64,000 nt of DNA. Source: Lysobacter arvi (GTDB lineage Bacteria; Pseudomonadota; Gammaproteobacteria; Xanthomonadales; Xanthomonadaceae). The DNA lies in assembly GCA_031216755.1 (NCBI GenBank), contig JARUHG010000001.1, positions 186,001 through 250,000 on the forward strand, written 5' to 3'. Position numbers and translations under genes: made by a program. The notes below the pieces were generated by a model. That model searched no databases, was not told where the DNA came from, and was given only the letters and a program-made list of their open reading frames with translations. Of this stretch, positions 36,248-44,705 are shown in pieces (position 1 is the first letter of the stretch; each line of letters opens with the position of its first letter).

Positions 36248-36991
36248 ATGAACCAAGCAAGTGCGTTGGCGTTGTCGATCCTGGTGATCGCGACAGCGTT
36301 GCAGAGCGCAAGGGCCGAGGACGCCCTCGATACGCCAGCAGTGCGAACGTTGGATTCCGTAGCGGTGAACGGCGTCCGGCATCCCCAGGAGTTCGAGTAC
36401 TCCGATGGCGTGCGACTCCTTGAGCGATTCGACCGCCTTGAACCCGCTCGGCGGGATGGCATTCGGCTGGCCTTTTATGCACGGCCGACACATGAAGGCG
36501 TTGATCTTAGTGGCTTGGAGTTGGAAGTGGTCGCCGGGGACGTTTCGTGGCCTGTCGAGCTTCTGAACGGAGGGCGCGTCGTCCTCCCCTCCATCCCAAT
36601 GCAGGAAGTCAAGAACGCCAAGGTCATCGCCAACGTGCCGGAACATGCATTGTCGATCATGTACAAGGTCGACCTTGTGCCACCTGCGGAAGGGGCACTC
36701 ACGTTGGGAGACTTGCGCGAGCGTGCGGCACGGGCGCGGGATGGATGGAAGGCGGTCTATGGCAAGGTTGCCGCGATGACGGTGCCCGTCTTTACGTGCG
36801 CTGAGTTCGAGTTCACTGCGTCACGTGCGATTACGGTGATGCTGTCGGACAACTCGCGTTGGTCTTCAAAGTCGGCCTTGAAGGTGCAGGTGCCGTTGGA
36901 CTTGCCTGGCGCCACGTCTGGCGCGGAAATCGACTTTGATCGCGATTCCCTCGTGCGTATTGGCGGCTGCAAATGGAAAGGACGCGAGTGA
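36248..36991 (+). CDS. Exported protein of unknown function, coupled to an LpxL-like gene
   Basis: A 247-residue protein. MNQASALALSILVIATALQS followed by ARA is a cleavable signal peptide, so the product is periplasmic or secreted. The mature part is mostly beta-strand: LAFYARPTHEGVD, LELEVVAGDVSWPVEL, then VPVFTCAEFEF and a last IGGCKWK; two cysteines could form a disulfide. I do not recognise the family. The start could also be a GTG six bases earlier (36242). Its TGA overlaps a GTG start of the acyltransferase-like gene. It lies 59 bases after the short peptide gene. Confidence 0.75.
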   Translation: MNQASALALSILVIATALQSARAEDALDTPAVRTLDSVAVNGVRHPQEFEYSDGVRLLERFDRLEPARRDGIRLAFYARPTHEGVDLSGLELEVVAGDVSWPVELLNGGRVVLPSIPMQEVKNAKVIANVPEHALSIMYKVDLVPPAEGALTLGDLRERAARARDGWKAVYGKVAAMTVPVFTCAEFEFTASRAITVMLSDNSRWSSKSALKVQVPLDLPGATSGAEIDFDRDSLVRIGGCKWKGRE

Positions 36992-37923
36992 GCGTGTTGT
37001 CTGCGCCAGAGTTCAGCGGGTGGATGCCGTGGGCGATGAAGCGATGGCCGCATTTGACGAGGAGATGGGTTCAACATCGAGCGTACTGCACGCAGGCGCC
37101 CTGGCGAGCTGTGTATCTTCAGCGCTCGCGCGAGGCGATGGTGCTTGCTGGAATACACAGCCGGGCGGTCGAGGTCTCCGTATCCAGGCTCCCATCGCAG
37201 TTCATCGCTGACGTGGCGCTTCTGCGTCACGCGTCCGACCGGACTGTGCGCTCGCTGCCGATACGGCTTGCGGGAAGTCCAATCGAAAGTATTGCGCAGG
37301 CTCGGCTGCACGGCCGAGGCGTGATCCTGGGGTGTTCCAACTTCGGTTGCTTTTACCACGCGCTACTGGCTTCTGGAGGGGTTTTTGGTGATGTGCTGGT
37401 TGTAATCGGCGGCCCCGTCCCGCGTGGAGAGCAGGCGCTCAGGGAGAGGATCGAAGCGATTAGTGGGGCGCGCATCCGACTTGTACGGGCCGACCGGCAT
37501 TCGGGCATCACTGTCGCGCGGCAGCTTGCTGCCGGCGGTGTAGTCGCGACGATGCTTGACACGTATCTGCCGGCAACCGATCGCCTGGTGGCGCCGTTCC
37601 TCGGGCGTCCCGCTGCCTCACCTGCCGGCATCTACCGATTGGCTAGTCGATACGGTGCGACGACGATCCCTGTGTTCTGCCTTCGGAGGAGGGGCTTTAC
37701 GGAGATCGAACTTGGTCCTTTGATTCCCGGTGCTGGCCTGGAGCCCGCGGAGATTGCTGCCAAGGTAAATCTCCGTGTAGGCGAGAAGATTCTTGAAGAG
37801 CCAGGGCAGTGGATGATGTGGCACAAGCTTGAAGAACGCTGGGCGCATGGCGCGTCGACCGACTCCGGTACCGCAGCTCGATCGGTGAAGTGTCCAGGCG
37901 ACATTGCGCTCGGCGCCGCATAA
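36988..37923 (+). CDS. LpxL/HtrB-like acyltransferase homologue with altered catalytic dyad
   Basis: A 311-residue member of the lysophospholipid/lipid A acyltransferase superfamily, judged from GVILGCSNFGCFYHALLAS followed by VVIGGPVP, IRLVRADRHSG and VVATMLDTYLPATDRLVAPF (20 residues), which parallel the HxxxxE, substrate and D-box regions of LpxL-type enzymes. The usual His and Glu of HFGNWE are Asn118 and Tyr123 here, so normal acyl transfer is doubtful. The GTG at 36988 overlaps the previous stop and has AAAGGA five bases upstream; an ATG at 36973 is the alternative. It may act on a non-lipid substrate or bind acyl groups only; this is inference. Confidence 0.7.
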   Translation: MSVLSAPEFSGWMPWAMKRWPHLTRRWVQHRAYCTQAPWRAVYLQRSREAMVLAGIHSRAVEVSVSRLPSQFIADVALLRHASDRTVRSLPIRLAGSPIESIAQARLHGRGVILGCSNFGCFYHALLASGGVFGDVLVVIGGPVPRGEQALRERIEAISGARIRLVRADRHSGITVARQLAAGGVVATMLDTYLPATDRLVAPFLGRPAASPAGIYRLASRYGATTIPVFCLRRRGFTEIELGPLIPGAGLEPAEIAAKVNLRVGEKILEEPGQWMMWHKLEERWAHGASTDSGTAARSVKCPGDIALGAA

Positions 37924-38229
37924 CCCATTGGTGCGCAGGCATGTAGTGAGGAGAGATTTCGTTTCGGTCGTTCGCTGGCCGAGGAAGGCCTGGCCCCGGC
38001 TTTCGCCGGGATGACAGGCAAGAAGGGGAGGCGACGGCGACGGTAAGGTGGAGGCAGCGCACCTGGGTGCGGGCTTCGTCCTTACCCGGGCCACAACGTG
38101 CCCCCCGTGACTATCGACATTCCCGCGCGGCCGGCACGCCGCTCTAGAGTGGCCCCGTTTGGATCAGAAGGACGCCAGGCGAGGGGCAGGGCGTTGGACG
38201 GTCCGCCCGCCCTGCATGGAGACGTGTCG
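37924..38229. repeat. Intergenic stretch with a REP-like palindrome
   Basis: CCCCGGCTTTCGCCGGGATGACA (37993-38015; arms CCCGGC / GCCGGG) matches the one at 35566. Farther on, GTGCGGGCTTCGTCCTTACCC (about 38070) is a degraded copy of the CCCGG..GAAGC repeat. No gene is visible in these 306 bases; the right end must hold the promoter of the epimerase gene. Confidence 0.6.
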
Positions 38230-39378
38230 ATGACCACCCGCCGTGACCTGCTCAAGTTCAGCGCGCTCGCCGCTGCCGCCGCGGCGCTTCCGTCGCTTGC
38301 ATTCGCCGATGAAAAGACGAAGCCAATCGGCAAGGCGAAGAAGCCGCTCGACATCCTCATCCTCGGCGGCACGGGGTTCACCGGACCGTTCCAGGTGAAT
38401 TACGCGCTGGCGCGCGGGCACAAGGTCACGCTGTTCAATCGCGGCAAGCGGCCTTCGCCGGAATGGCCGGGCGAGGTGGAGCAACTGTCCGGCGATCGCA
38501 ACACGGGCGATCTCAAGTCGCTGCAGGGCCGCAAGTGGGACGTGTGCATCGACAACCCCACCAGCCTGCCGTTCTGGGTGCGCGATGCCGGCAAGGTGCT
38601 GGCCGGCAACGTCGGGCATTACCTCTTCATCTCGACCATTTCGGTGTATGCCGACGGCAGCAAGCCGGGCATCGACGAAAACGCGCCGGTGGCCGTCTAC
38701 AAGGGCAAGGACGCGATGGCCGAGACGCAGGAATCGCTGCGCGCCGACATCGAGAACCTCTACGGCCCGCTCAAGGCGCTGAGCGAAGCCGAGGCGCGCA
38801 AGCAGTTCGGCGAGCGCGTGACCATCGTGCGTCCGGGCTACATCGTCGGCCCGCGCGACGAGACCGACCGCTTCACCTATTGGCCGCATCGCGTCGCGCA
38901 GGGCGGCGAAATGCTGGTGCCGGGCGACGGCGCCGATCCGGTGCAGGTCATCGACGGCCGCGACCTGGGCGAGTGGATGATCCGGCTGGCGGAGCAGGGC
39001 ACCACGGGCACGTTCAACGCCGTCGGTCCCGCGAAGCCGCTGACCATGGACGAGATGCTGCGCGCGTGCGAGCGCGGCACGGGCGGCAAGCCGACGTACA
39101 CGCACGTCACGCCGCAGTTCCTCGAAGAACACAACGTCGCCGAGCTGCCCATCTGGGTGTCGCGCAAGAGCGGCGAGTTCGCCGGCTACGGTGCGGTGAG
39201 CAACGCGCGCGCGATCCAGGCCGGGCTCACCTATCGCCCGCTCGACACCACCGTGAAGGACCTGATGGCGTGGTTCCGCAGCCAGCCCGCCGAACGGCAG
39301 GCGCAGCTGCGTGCCGGCATCACCCGCGAGAAGGAAGCGGAGCTGCTCAAGGCGTGGCACGCGCGGCAGGGCGCGTAA
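38230..39378 (+). CDS. Tat-exported NAD-dependent epimerase/dehydratase-like protein
   Basis: A 382-residue extended short-chain dehydrogenase. The N-terminus TTRRDLLKFSALAAAAAAL has a twin-arginine signal, so the folded protein with bound cofactor is exported. The cofactor motif is ILGGTGFTGP at about 42-51. HYLFISTISVYADGS carries the Ser/Tyr region, though the classical YxxxK is not clear. RPGYIVGPRDETDRFTYW is the substrate-side block of this subgroup, often annotated as NAD-dependent epimerase or isoflavone-reductase-like. The substrate is unknown. The start ATG at 38230 (or GTG at 38224) is set by the Tat signal. Confidence 0.85.
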   Translation: MTTRRDLLKFSALAAAAAALPSLAFADEKTKPIGKAKKPLDILILGGTGFTGPFQVNYALARGHKVTLFNRGKRPSPEWPGEVEQLSGDRNTGDLKSLQGRKWDVCIDNPTSLPFWVRDAGKVLAGNVGHYLFISTISVYADGSKPGIDENAPVAVYKGKDAMAETQESLRADIENLYGPLKALSEAEARKQFGERVTIVRPGYIVGPRDETDRFTYWPHRVAQGGEMLVPGDGADPVQVIDGRDLGEWMIRLAEQGTTGTFNAVGPAKPLTMDEMLRACERGTGGKPTYTHVTPQFLEEHNVAELPIWVSRKSGEFAGYGAVSNARAIQAGLTYRPLDTTVKDLMAWFRSQPAERQAQLRAGITREKEAELLKAWHARQGA

Positions 39379-39475
39379 CCGTCGGTAGCTCCACCGGCCC
39401 CGGATGCGCGCGCAACGCATCCGGGGCCGCGCTCCCGTAAGATCGCCCACGACAGGCGTTCCGCAGGGGGGCGGG

Positions 39476-40381
39476 ATGAACGGACTCAAGCGCGTCAAGC
39501 AACGCCGCACCGACGCCCTGGCGCGCGTCGGCTGGGATCGACTGGAAGCGCTGCTCGCGGCGTACTACCGCAGCGAAGGCTACGACGTCGAACACGTCGG
39601 CACCGGCGCCACCGGTGCGAAGACCGACGGCGGCATCGACCTGAAACTGCGCCGCGGCGAGCAATTCGTCATCGTGCAGTGCAAGCACTGGAACGCGATG
39701 AAGGTGCCGCACAACGCGGTGCACGAACTGCTGGGCCTGATGGTCAACCACGGCGCGAGCGGCGCCATCCTCGCGACCAGCGGCGAGTTCACCAAGGCGG
39801 CCATCGAAGCCGCGCAGAAGCTGGGCCACGTGCAGCTCATCGACGGCGACGAACTGCGGATGATGCTGGGCCCGATTCGCGAACCCGCACCGGCGTTCGA
39901 TTCGGTGCGCATGGGCATGCGCGACGGGGTTCCCGCGGCCGTGGCGCGGCGCATCGGCGAGCGGTTGCTGTCGGCGGCGGAGGATCGCATCCGGTACGGG
40001 AGCGGGCGTGCCGCGCGCAAGCCAGGTCGCAGCCTCGCCGTCGTGTTCGCGGTGAAGCTGGGCGCCGCGCTGCTCTTCCTCGTGTTCGTGCTGCTGATGG
40101 CGCAGATCATGGTGCGCACGATCCAGGGCCTCGTTGCGCCCGCGGCGCGACCGGCGGCCGCAGCGACCGTTCCGCTTTCGCCGATCGCGTCCCCTGTCGA
40201 AACCGCGGCACCGCTCGCCCGAGCCGATCCGTGCCGCGAGATCGTCGATGTCGCGTCCGGCTCGTACATCGACCGGTGTGGCGCGTCGGCGCCGCCGCGC
40301 GAGCCGGCCCACGATGCGCGCGAGCAGCGCCGGGCTGAAGACGCGATGCGCGTCATCGCCGAATCCACGCCGGAACTCTGA
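39476..40381 (+). CDS. Mrr-type restriction endonuclease-domain protein with a membrane helix
   Basis: A 301-residue protein. An Mrr_cat nuclease domain (about 10-150) has the core D-QxK: Asp55 in GGIDLKL and QCK at 68-70 in VIVQCKHW. ATSGEFTKAAIEAA is the following family block. A single transmembrane helix (about 188-214, FAVKLGAALLFLVFVLLMAQ, 20 residues) and a C-terminal Ala/Pro-rich tail with a Cys-flanked end suggest it is tethered with the nuclease in the cytoplasm. Such proteins cleave foreign or damaged DNA; no methylase is adjacent. The start ATG at 39476 is preceded by GGGGGCGGG. Confidence 0.88.
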   Translation: MNGLKRVKQRRTDALARVGWDRLEALLAAYYRSEGYDVEHVGTGATGAKTDGGIDLKLRRGEQFVIVQCKHWNAMKVPHNAVHELLGLMVNHGASGAILATSGEFTKAAIEAAQKLGHVQLIDGDELRMMLGPIREPAPAFDSVRMGMRDGVPAAVARRIGERLLSAAEDRIRYGSGRAARKPGRSLAVVFAVKLGAALLFLVFVLLMAQIMVRTIQGLVAPAARPAAAATVPLSPIASPVETAAPLARADPCREIVDVASGSYIDRCGASAPPREPAHDAREQRRAEDAMRVIAESTPEL

Positions 40382-40415
40382 AAGCGCACGATCCCACGAC
40401 CACGCAGGGGGCGAG

Positions 40416-41024
40416 ATGGACGGTGCAGGACTGGAAGTGCAGGGCGCCACGACGACGCAGGTAGCACCGGTCGACGTTCCGCCGGACCTGTGGCGGCAGT
40501 ACACGTACCTGGGCGACAAGTGCGACGGCTATTCGCGCAGCTCGTTCGAAGACTTCGGGCTGCTGTTCTCGACCGGCGCGATGGCGGCCTGGGTGCCGGT
40601 GTCGGCGCAATTTCCGGCCGACACGCTGGGCCGATGGGCGCCACTGACGGGCTTCGTCGCGATCCTGTTCTTCATCGCCCTCGTCGGGACGCGCACGCTC
40701 GCCAAGCAGGCGCTGGTGCAGTACTACCTCGCCAACCTGGCGCGTGTCGAAGCGAGCATCGCCGCGCGATTACCGGCGAACGACGCCGATGCTTTCGCCT
40801 TCGCACGACGCTGGCCGCAGTGGCAGGCGACGCATTACGAGCCGCTGATGCAGCGATTCCTGCTGCTGTTCGCGCTGTTCCTGGCGGTCGTGCCGACTGC
40901 GGCCCTGTGGCTGGGATCGGGCGGCGCGCAGGCCGCCATCTACGTCGGCTGCTTCCTCGTGGTGGGCGGCATCTACCTCTCCGCCGCGGGCAGACTGCGC
41001 GGTGCGGCGATGGACGGCGTCTGA
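40416..41024 (+). CDS. Integral membrane protein of unknown function
   Basis: A 202-residue protein with an N-terminal soluble stretch of about 45 residues, then hydrophobic segments near 55-70, 80-95, 147-163 and 168-190, consistent with two pairs of helices. A charged cytoplasmic or periplasmic helical part (about 98-145, Arg- and Trp-containing) joins the pairs. No family is recognised. GGGGGCGAG precedes the ATG at 40416. It follows the Mrr-type gene by 34 bases, so they may be co-transcribed. Its last 52 bases overlap a minus-strand frame. Confidence 0.75.
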   Translation: MDGAGLEVQGATTTQVAPVDVPPDLWRQYTYLGDKCDGYSRSSFEDFGLLFSTGAMAAWVPVSAQFPADTLGRWAPLTGFVAILFFIALVGTRTLAKQALVQYYLANLARVEASIAARLPANDADAFAFARRWPQWQATHYEPLMQRFLLLFALFLAVVPTAALWLGSGGAQAAIYVGCFLVVGGIYLSAAGRLRGAAMDGV

Positions 41025-41326
41025 TGGGTCGGGTCAACGCACGCGCCGTCGGTATTCGCCTCGGCCGCCGCCTCGTGCGGACCTCCCGATCCCGCCGCGC
41101 GTAACGGCGCAGGCACCTGCGATGCCGGTGTGCAGCTCGGCCCGCGGGTGCGCTCCGGAACGCGCACGCGAGTCGGTGCAGGGGTATCGCGCTTCGTCGA
41201 ACGGTAGTAATGCTGCAGGGCGGCGCGCCGCACCTCCGGTGGTGCGAACGCCAGCGTGCAGTCTGCGCGTGCTCCCGCGCCCGGAACCAGCGCGAGCACG
41301 AGCAAGGCGCGGGAGATCGCTTTCAT
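40973..41326 (-). CDS. Possible small exported protein
   Basis: A 117-residue frame beginning MKAISRALLVLALVPGAGARA (given as MKAISRALLVLALVPG and AGARA), a convincing cleavable signal peptide, then DCTLAFAPPEVRRAALQHYY and an Arg/Pro/Ala-rich remainder with Cys. The C-terminal half is low-complexity, and the 3' end overlaps the plus-strand membrane-protein gene by 52 bases. The signal peptide argues for a real gene, the tail against; there is no recognised family. Confidence 0.45.
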   Translation of the reverse strand: MKAISRALLVLALVPGAGARADCTLAFAPPEVRRAALQHYYRSTKRDTPAPTRVRVPERTRGPSCTPASQVPAPLRAAGSGGPHEAAAEANTDGACVDPTHQTPSIAAPRSLPAAER

Positions 41327-41468
41327 CGGCGGCGCATCGTGAGTGACCGGCCGCCAGCGTTGCAGGTCCGCGGCGGCGCCTCTATCCGGATCGTGCTTCG
41401 ATCGCGCCATCCCACAAAGGCGTCGCATCGCGAATAATCCGGGTCCGGCACACGTTCCCTGCGTTCCC

Positions 41469-42026
41469 ATGACCATCGTCCTCACCGAATTCGCCCGCCC
41501 CCGCCTGTTCCCGCGCGAACCGCGCCGCAACACGATCCAGGACTGCACGCCGGAACAGTTCGAGCGCCATCTCAACGAGGTACCGCCGCTGGAGGTGCTC
41601 GACGGCTACGCGCCGTTCTGCAAGCTGCACGTGCATCGCAACTGGACGTCGACCAGGTGCCTCGCGGTGCCGATCACCGACGAGAACCGCCATCTGCTGC
41701 GCAGCGACTACGACGCCCGCACGCGCGACGAACTGCCGGTGCTGGTGCGCTGGTTCGAAGGGCTGGAGCCGCCCGTGGCGAACTACCTCATCGTCATCCT
41801 CTACAGCCGCGAGCAGCTGGCGAAGGAGGGCACCGACATCGACGCCGACTGGGGCGTGGTCGGCTGCATGTACACCGCCGAACCCGTCGAGACGCCGATG
41901 GCGCCGATCACGATCATGCGCAACGCGTTGGGCGTGGAGGAAGGCGGCTCCGGCGTGCCGCTCGATCGCGAGGCGTACCTGCGCAGCGTGGCGTTCTGGC
42001 GCACGCATGCGAACTGGCGCGGCTGA
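41469..42026 (+). CDS. DUF3228 family protein
   Basis: A 185-residue soluble protein. The block YAPFCKLHVHRNWTSTRCL and, later, PVANYLIVILYSREQLAKEG (20 residues), DADWGVVGCMYTAEPVETPM and PITIMRNALGVEEGGSG define DUF3228, a widespread family of unknown function. The DWGVVGC and PITIMRNA segments are the most conserved parts. The start at 41469 gives MTIVLTEFARPRLF, the usual N-terminus. It has no signal peptide. Its neighbours give no pathway hint. Confidence 0.88.
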   Translation: MTIVLTEFARPRLFPREPRRNTIQDCTPEQFERHLNEVPPLEVLDGYAPFCKLHVHRNWTSTRCLAVPITDENRHLLRSDYDARTRDELPVLVRWFEGLEPPVANYLIVILYSREQLAKEGTDIDADWGVVGCMYTAEPVETPMAPITIMRNALGVEEGGSGVPLDREAYLRSVAFWRTHANWRG

Positions 42027-42247
42027 GATCCCGCGTTCGTGGCCGCGCAGGCGAGGCGCACCCGGAGCCGGCACCTGCGCCGTGCCCGGTTTGGTCTCCA
42101 GCGCGGCGCCCGATCCCCGCAACGCGACGATCGTCACGCCTCGGGACATCCGCGTCCGCGCTTTACGCCAGGCTTACCGGCCCTTCACTCCTGCGACCGG
42201 GCGCGACGCTTCGAATGCCCGCGTTCACCCCAACGAAGGAGACGACG

Positions 42248-42505
42248 ATGAGGAAGCAAGCCGGCATCACGATGGCGCTCGCGCTGTTTGCATCGGGCGC
42301 GGTTTCGGCCGCGATCACGCACGTGACCGGGTCCGGCATCAGCTACGACCCGGGCATCGCCCTGGAGGACGCGCGGGCCGACGCGATCGCCAAGTGCACG
42401 GGCCAGGGCGGCGAACCCATCGCCGAGGTCTACCAGCACGTCACGCGCGCGAACCAGTGGATCGCCAGTTCCGTCTGGTCGTGCGAGGTACCCGACGCGC
42501 CGTGA
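42248..42505 (+). CDS. Small exported protein of unknown function
   Basis: An 85-residue protein with a signal peptide MRKQAGITMALALFASGAVS followed by A-A. The mature 63 residues, ITHVTGSGISYDPGIALEDA and RADAIAKCTGQGG, resemble small periplasmic proteins with a DUF-like alpha/beta fold in which a helix rich in Ala follows a GxGxSYDP turn; two Cys may pair. AGGAGACGACG is a strong ribosome-binding site. A terminator follows 20 bases after the stop. Function unknown. Confidence 0.8.
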   Translation: MRKQAGITMALALFASGAVSAAITHVTGSGISYDPGIALEDARADAIAKCTGQGGEPIAEVYQHVTRANQWIASSVWSCEVPDAP

Positions 42506-42524
42506 CGGCGTTCGTGGGACGAAG

Positions 42525-42550
42525 GAAAGGCCCGCGCCTGCGGGCCTTTC
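42525..42550 (+). terminator. Intrinsic terminator
   Basis: GAAAGGCCCGC and GCGGGCCTTTC form an 11-base stem with a 4-base loop just after the small exported protein gene. Confidence 0.88.
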
Positions 42551-42626
42551 TGCTACGCGCGGCGCGGCGGCCGCGTCGCGGCGGATGCTAGAGTCCGCCC
42601 TTCCTCCCACGCCCTCGAGCCGCACC

Positions 42627-43547
42627 ATGAACGACACCGCCCCGTACCCCATCGGCACGCCCGGAACGCCTTGGGGCGCGGCGGAGAAGGCGCAGTGGCT
42701 GGCATCGCAGGTGCGCCGTCGCAGCTACGCGGACGACGTGGTCGCGGCCATCGAACCGCTGCGCGCGAACTTCGACGTGATCGAGTACGGCACGCTGCAG
42801 TACGCCGACGAGCGCTACCCGCTGCTGGCGATCCGCAGCCGCGACTGGGACGACGAGCTGCCCGTCGCGCTCGTCACCGGCGGCGTGCACGGCTACGAAA
42901 CCAGCGGCGTGCATGGCGCGCTGCAGTTCGTGCGCGAGCACGCGGCCGATTTCGCCGGACGCGTGAACCTGCTGGTCGCCCCGTGCGTCAGTCCCTGGGC
43001 GTACGAACGCATCCATCGCTGGAACGCGGACGCGATCGATCCCAACCGTTCCTTCCGCGACGACAGCCCCGCGCAGGAGTCGGCCGCGCTGATGCAGCTG
43101 GTCGCGCCGGTGCGCGACCGCGTGCTGCTGCACATCGACCTGCACGAAACCACCGACACCGACGAATCCGAATTCCGCCCCGCGCTCGCCGCGCGCGACG
43201 GCAAGCCGTTCGAACCCGACGGCATTCCGGACGGCTTCTACCTGGTCGACGACAGCGAGCTTCCGCAGCCGGCGTTCCAGCAGGCGGTGATCGATGCCGT
43301 CGCGAAGGTCACGCACATCGCGCCGGCCGACGCGCAGGGCCGCATCATCGGCTCGCCCGTGGTCGCGCCGGGCGTGATCCGGTATCCGCTGCGCAAGCTC
43401 GGCCTGTGCGCGGGCATCACCGACGCGCGCTACAAGACCACCACCGAGGTGTACCCCGACAGCCCGCGCGCCACGCCCGAGCAGTGCAATCGCGCGCAGG
43501 CCACCGCCGTGTGCGCCGCGCTGGAGTACGCGCTCGCGCACCCGTAA
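42627..43547 (+). CDS. M14 family zinc metallopeptidase
   Basis: A 306-residue zinc carboxypeptidase or AspA/AstE-like deacylase. The first zinc pair is in GGVHGYETSG, His88 and Glu91. The third ligand is in LLHIDLHETTDTDE, His169 or His173. NPNRSF-type sequence (here DPNRSFRDDS) is the substrate-carboxylate-binding Asn-Arg motif. KTTTEVY near the C-terminus offers the catalytic Glu. There is no signal peptide, so it acts in the cytoplasm, perhaps on a peptide or an N-acylated amino acid. The exact substrate is unknown. The start at 42627 follows a weak ribosome-binding site. Confidence 0.88.
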   Translation: MNDTAPYPIGTPGTPWGAAEKAQWLASQVRRRSYADDVVAAIEPLRANFDVIEYGTLQYADERYPLLAIRSRDWDDELPVALVTGGVHGYETSGVHGALQFVREHAADFAGRVNLLVAPCVSPWAYERIHRWNADAIDPNRSFRDDSPAQESAALMQLVAPVRDRVLLHIDLHETTDTDESEFRPALAARDGKPFEPDGIPDGFYLVDDSELPQPAFQQAVIDAVAKVTHIAPADAQGRIIGSPVVAPGVIRYPLRKLGLCAGITDARYKTTTEVYPDSPRATPEQCNRAQATAVCAALEYALAHP

Positions 43548-43598
43548 CCGCCCCATCGCTGCATCGCGTGACCGGACGATTCCTTTCGAGACGCCACC

Positions 43599-44699
43599 AT
43601 GCCCAACCCGCATCGCCGCAAGTTCCTCGCCGAAACCGCCATCGCGCTGGCGGCCGCGCCGTTCATCAGCACCGGCGCGACGCGTGAGAAGTCCCGGCAG
43701 GCGCGAAAACTCGGCGTCGCGATCTGCGGGCTCGGGCGCCTGAGCGAAAACCAGATCGCGCCCGCGTTGCAGAAGACGACGCACTGCCGGCTCGCCGGCA
43801 TCGTCACCGGCACGCCGGCGAAGGCCGCGGCGTGGCAGGCGAAGTACGGCATTCCCGACCGCAGCGTGTATTCGTACGACACCATGCATCGCATGGCCGA
43901 CAACCCGGACATCGACATCGTCTACGTCGTCACGCCCAACGCGCTGCACGCACCGCACACCATCGCCGCGGCGCAGGCGGGCAAGCACGTGTTCTGCGAG
44001 AAGCCGCTGGAGATCTCGGTCGAGCGCTGCCAGTCGATGATCGACGCGTGCCGCAAGGCGGGCCGCCTGCTCGGCACCGCGTACCGCTGCCAGTACGACC
44101 CGCATCACCTGGAATGCATCCGCCTCGTGCGCGAGGAGGTGTTCGGCAAGCCGACGATCGTGCAGGCGGGCTTCGCGATCGACGTCGGCGAACCGACGCA
44201 GTGGCGGCTCAAGCGCGAACTCGCCGGCGGCGGCGCGCTGATGGACGTGGGCATCTACGCCCTGCAGGCCACGCGCTACCTCACCGGCGAGGAGCCCGTG
44301 CTCGTGTCGGCGATCGAAACCAGGACCGACCCGGTGAAGTTCGCGCAGGTCGACGAAACCATGGTGTGGACGACCAAATTCCCCAGCGGCGTCGTCGCGT
44401 ACTGCAGCACCAGCTACAAGGCGGGGCGCATCCAGAACCTGCGCGTGAACGCCGAGCGCGGCTGGTTCGAACTGGACCCGGCGTTCTTCTACGACGGCAA
44501 CCACGGCCGTCGCAGCGACGGCAAGGAAATCCGGTTCCCCGAGATCGACCTGTTCGCCGCGGAGATGGACGACTTCGCGCGCTGCATCCTGGAAAACCGC
44601 CCGACGAAAGTGCCGGGCGAGGAAGGCCTGCGCGACGTGCGCATCATGCAGGCGATCTACGAGTCGGCACGCACGGGGCGGGCGGTGGCGCTGGGCTAG
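43599..44699 (+). CDS. Tat-exported Gfo/Idh/MocA family oxidoreductase
   Basis: A 366-residue oxidoreductase. The N-terminus HRRKFLAETAIALAAAPF is a twin-arginine-type signal. The Rossmann motif GVAICGLGRLSEN starts about residue 39. VYVVTPNALHA and HVFCEKPLEISV carry the family EKP Lys. The C-terminal sheet includes GGGALMDVGIYALQATRYLT (20 residues) with the catalytic-site Asp and Tyr-containing helix. It closely resembles glucose-fructose oxidoreductases, which keep NADP(H) bound in the periplasm and oxidise sugars. The sugar substrate is not determined. The gene follows the M14 peptidase by 51 bases. Confidence 0.9.
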   Translation: MPNPHRRKFLAETAIALAAAPFISTGATREKSRQARKLGVAICGLGRLSENQIAPALQKTTHCRLAGIVTGTPAKAAAWQAKYGIPDRSVYSYDTMHRMADNPDIDIVYVVTPNALHAPHTIAAAQAGKHVFCEKPLEISVERCQSMIDACRKAGRLLGTAYRCQYDPHHLECIRLVREEVFGKPTIVQAGFAIDVGEPTQWRLKRELAGGGALMDVGIYALQATRYLTGEEPVLVSAIETRTDPVKFAQVDETMVWTTKFPSGVVAYCSTSYKAGRIQNLRVNAERGWFELDPAFFYDGNHGRRSDGKEIRFPEIDLFAAEMDDFARCILENRPTKVPGEEGLRDVRIMQAIYESARTGRAVALG

Positions 44700-44705
44700 G
44701 TCGCC

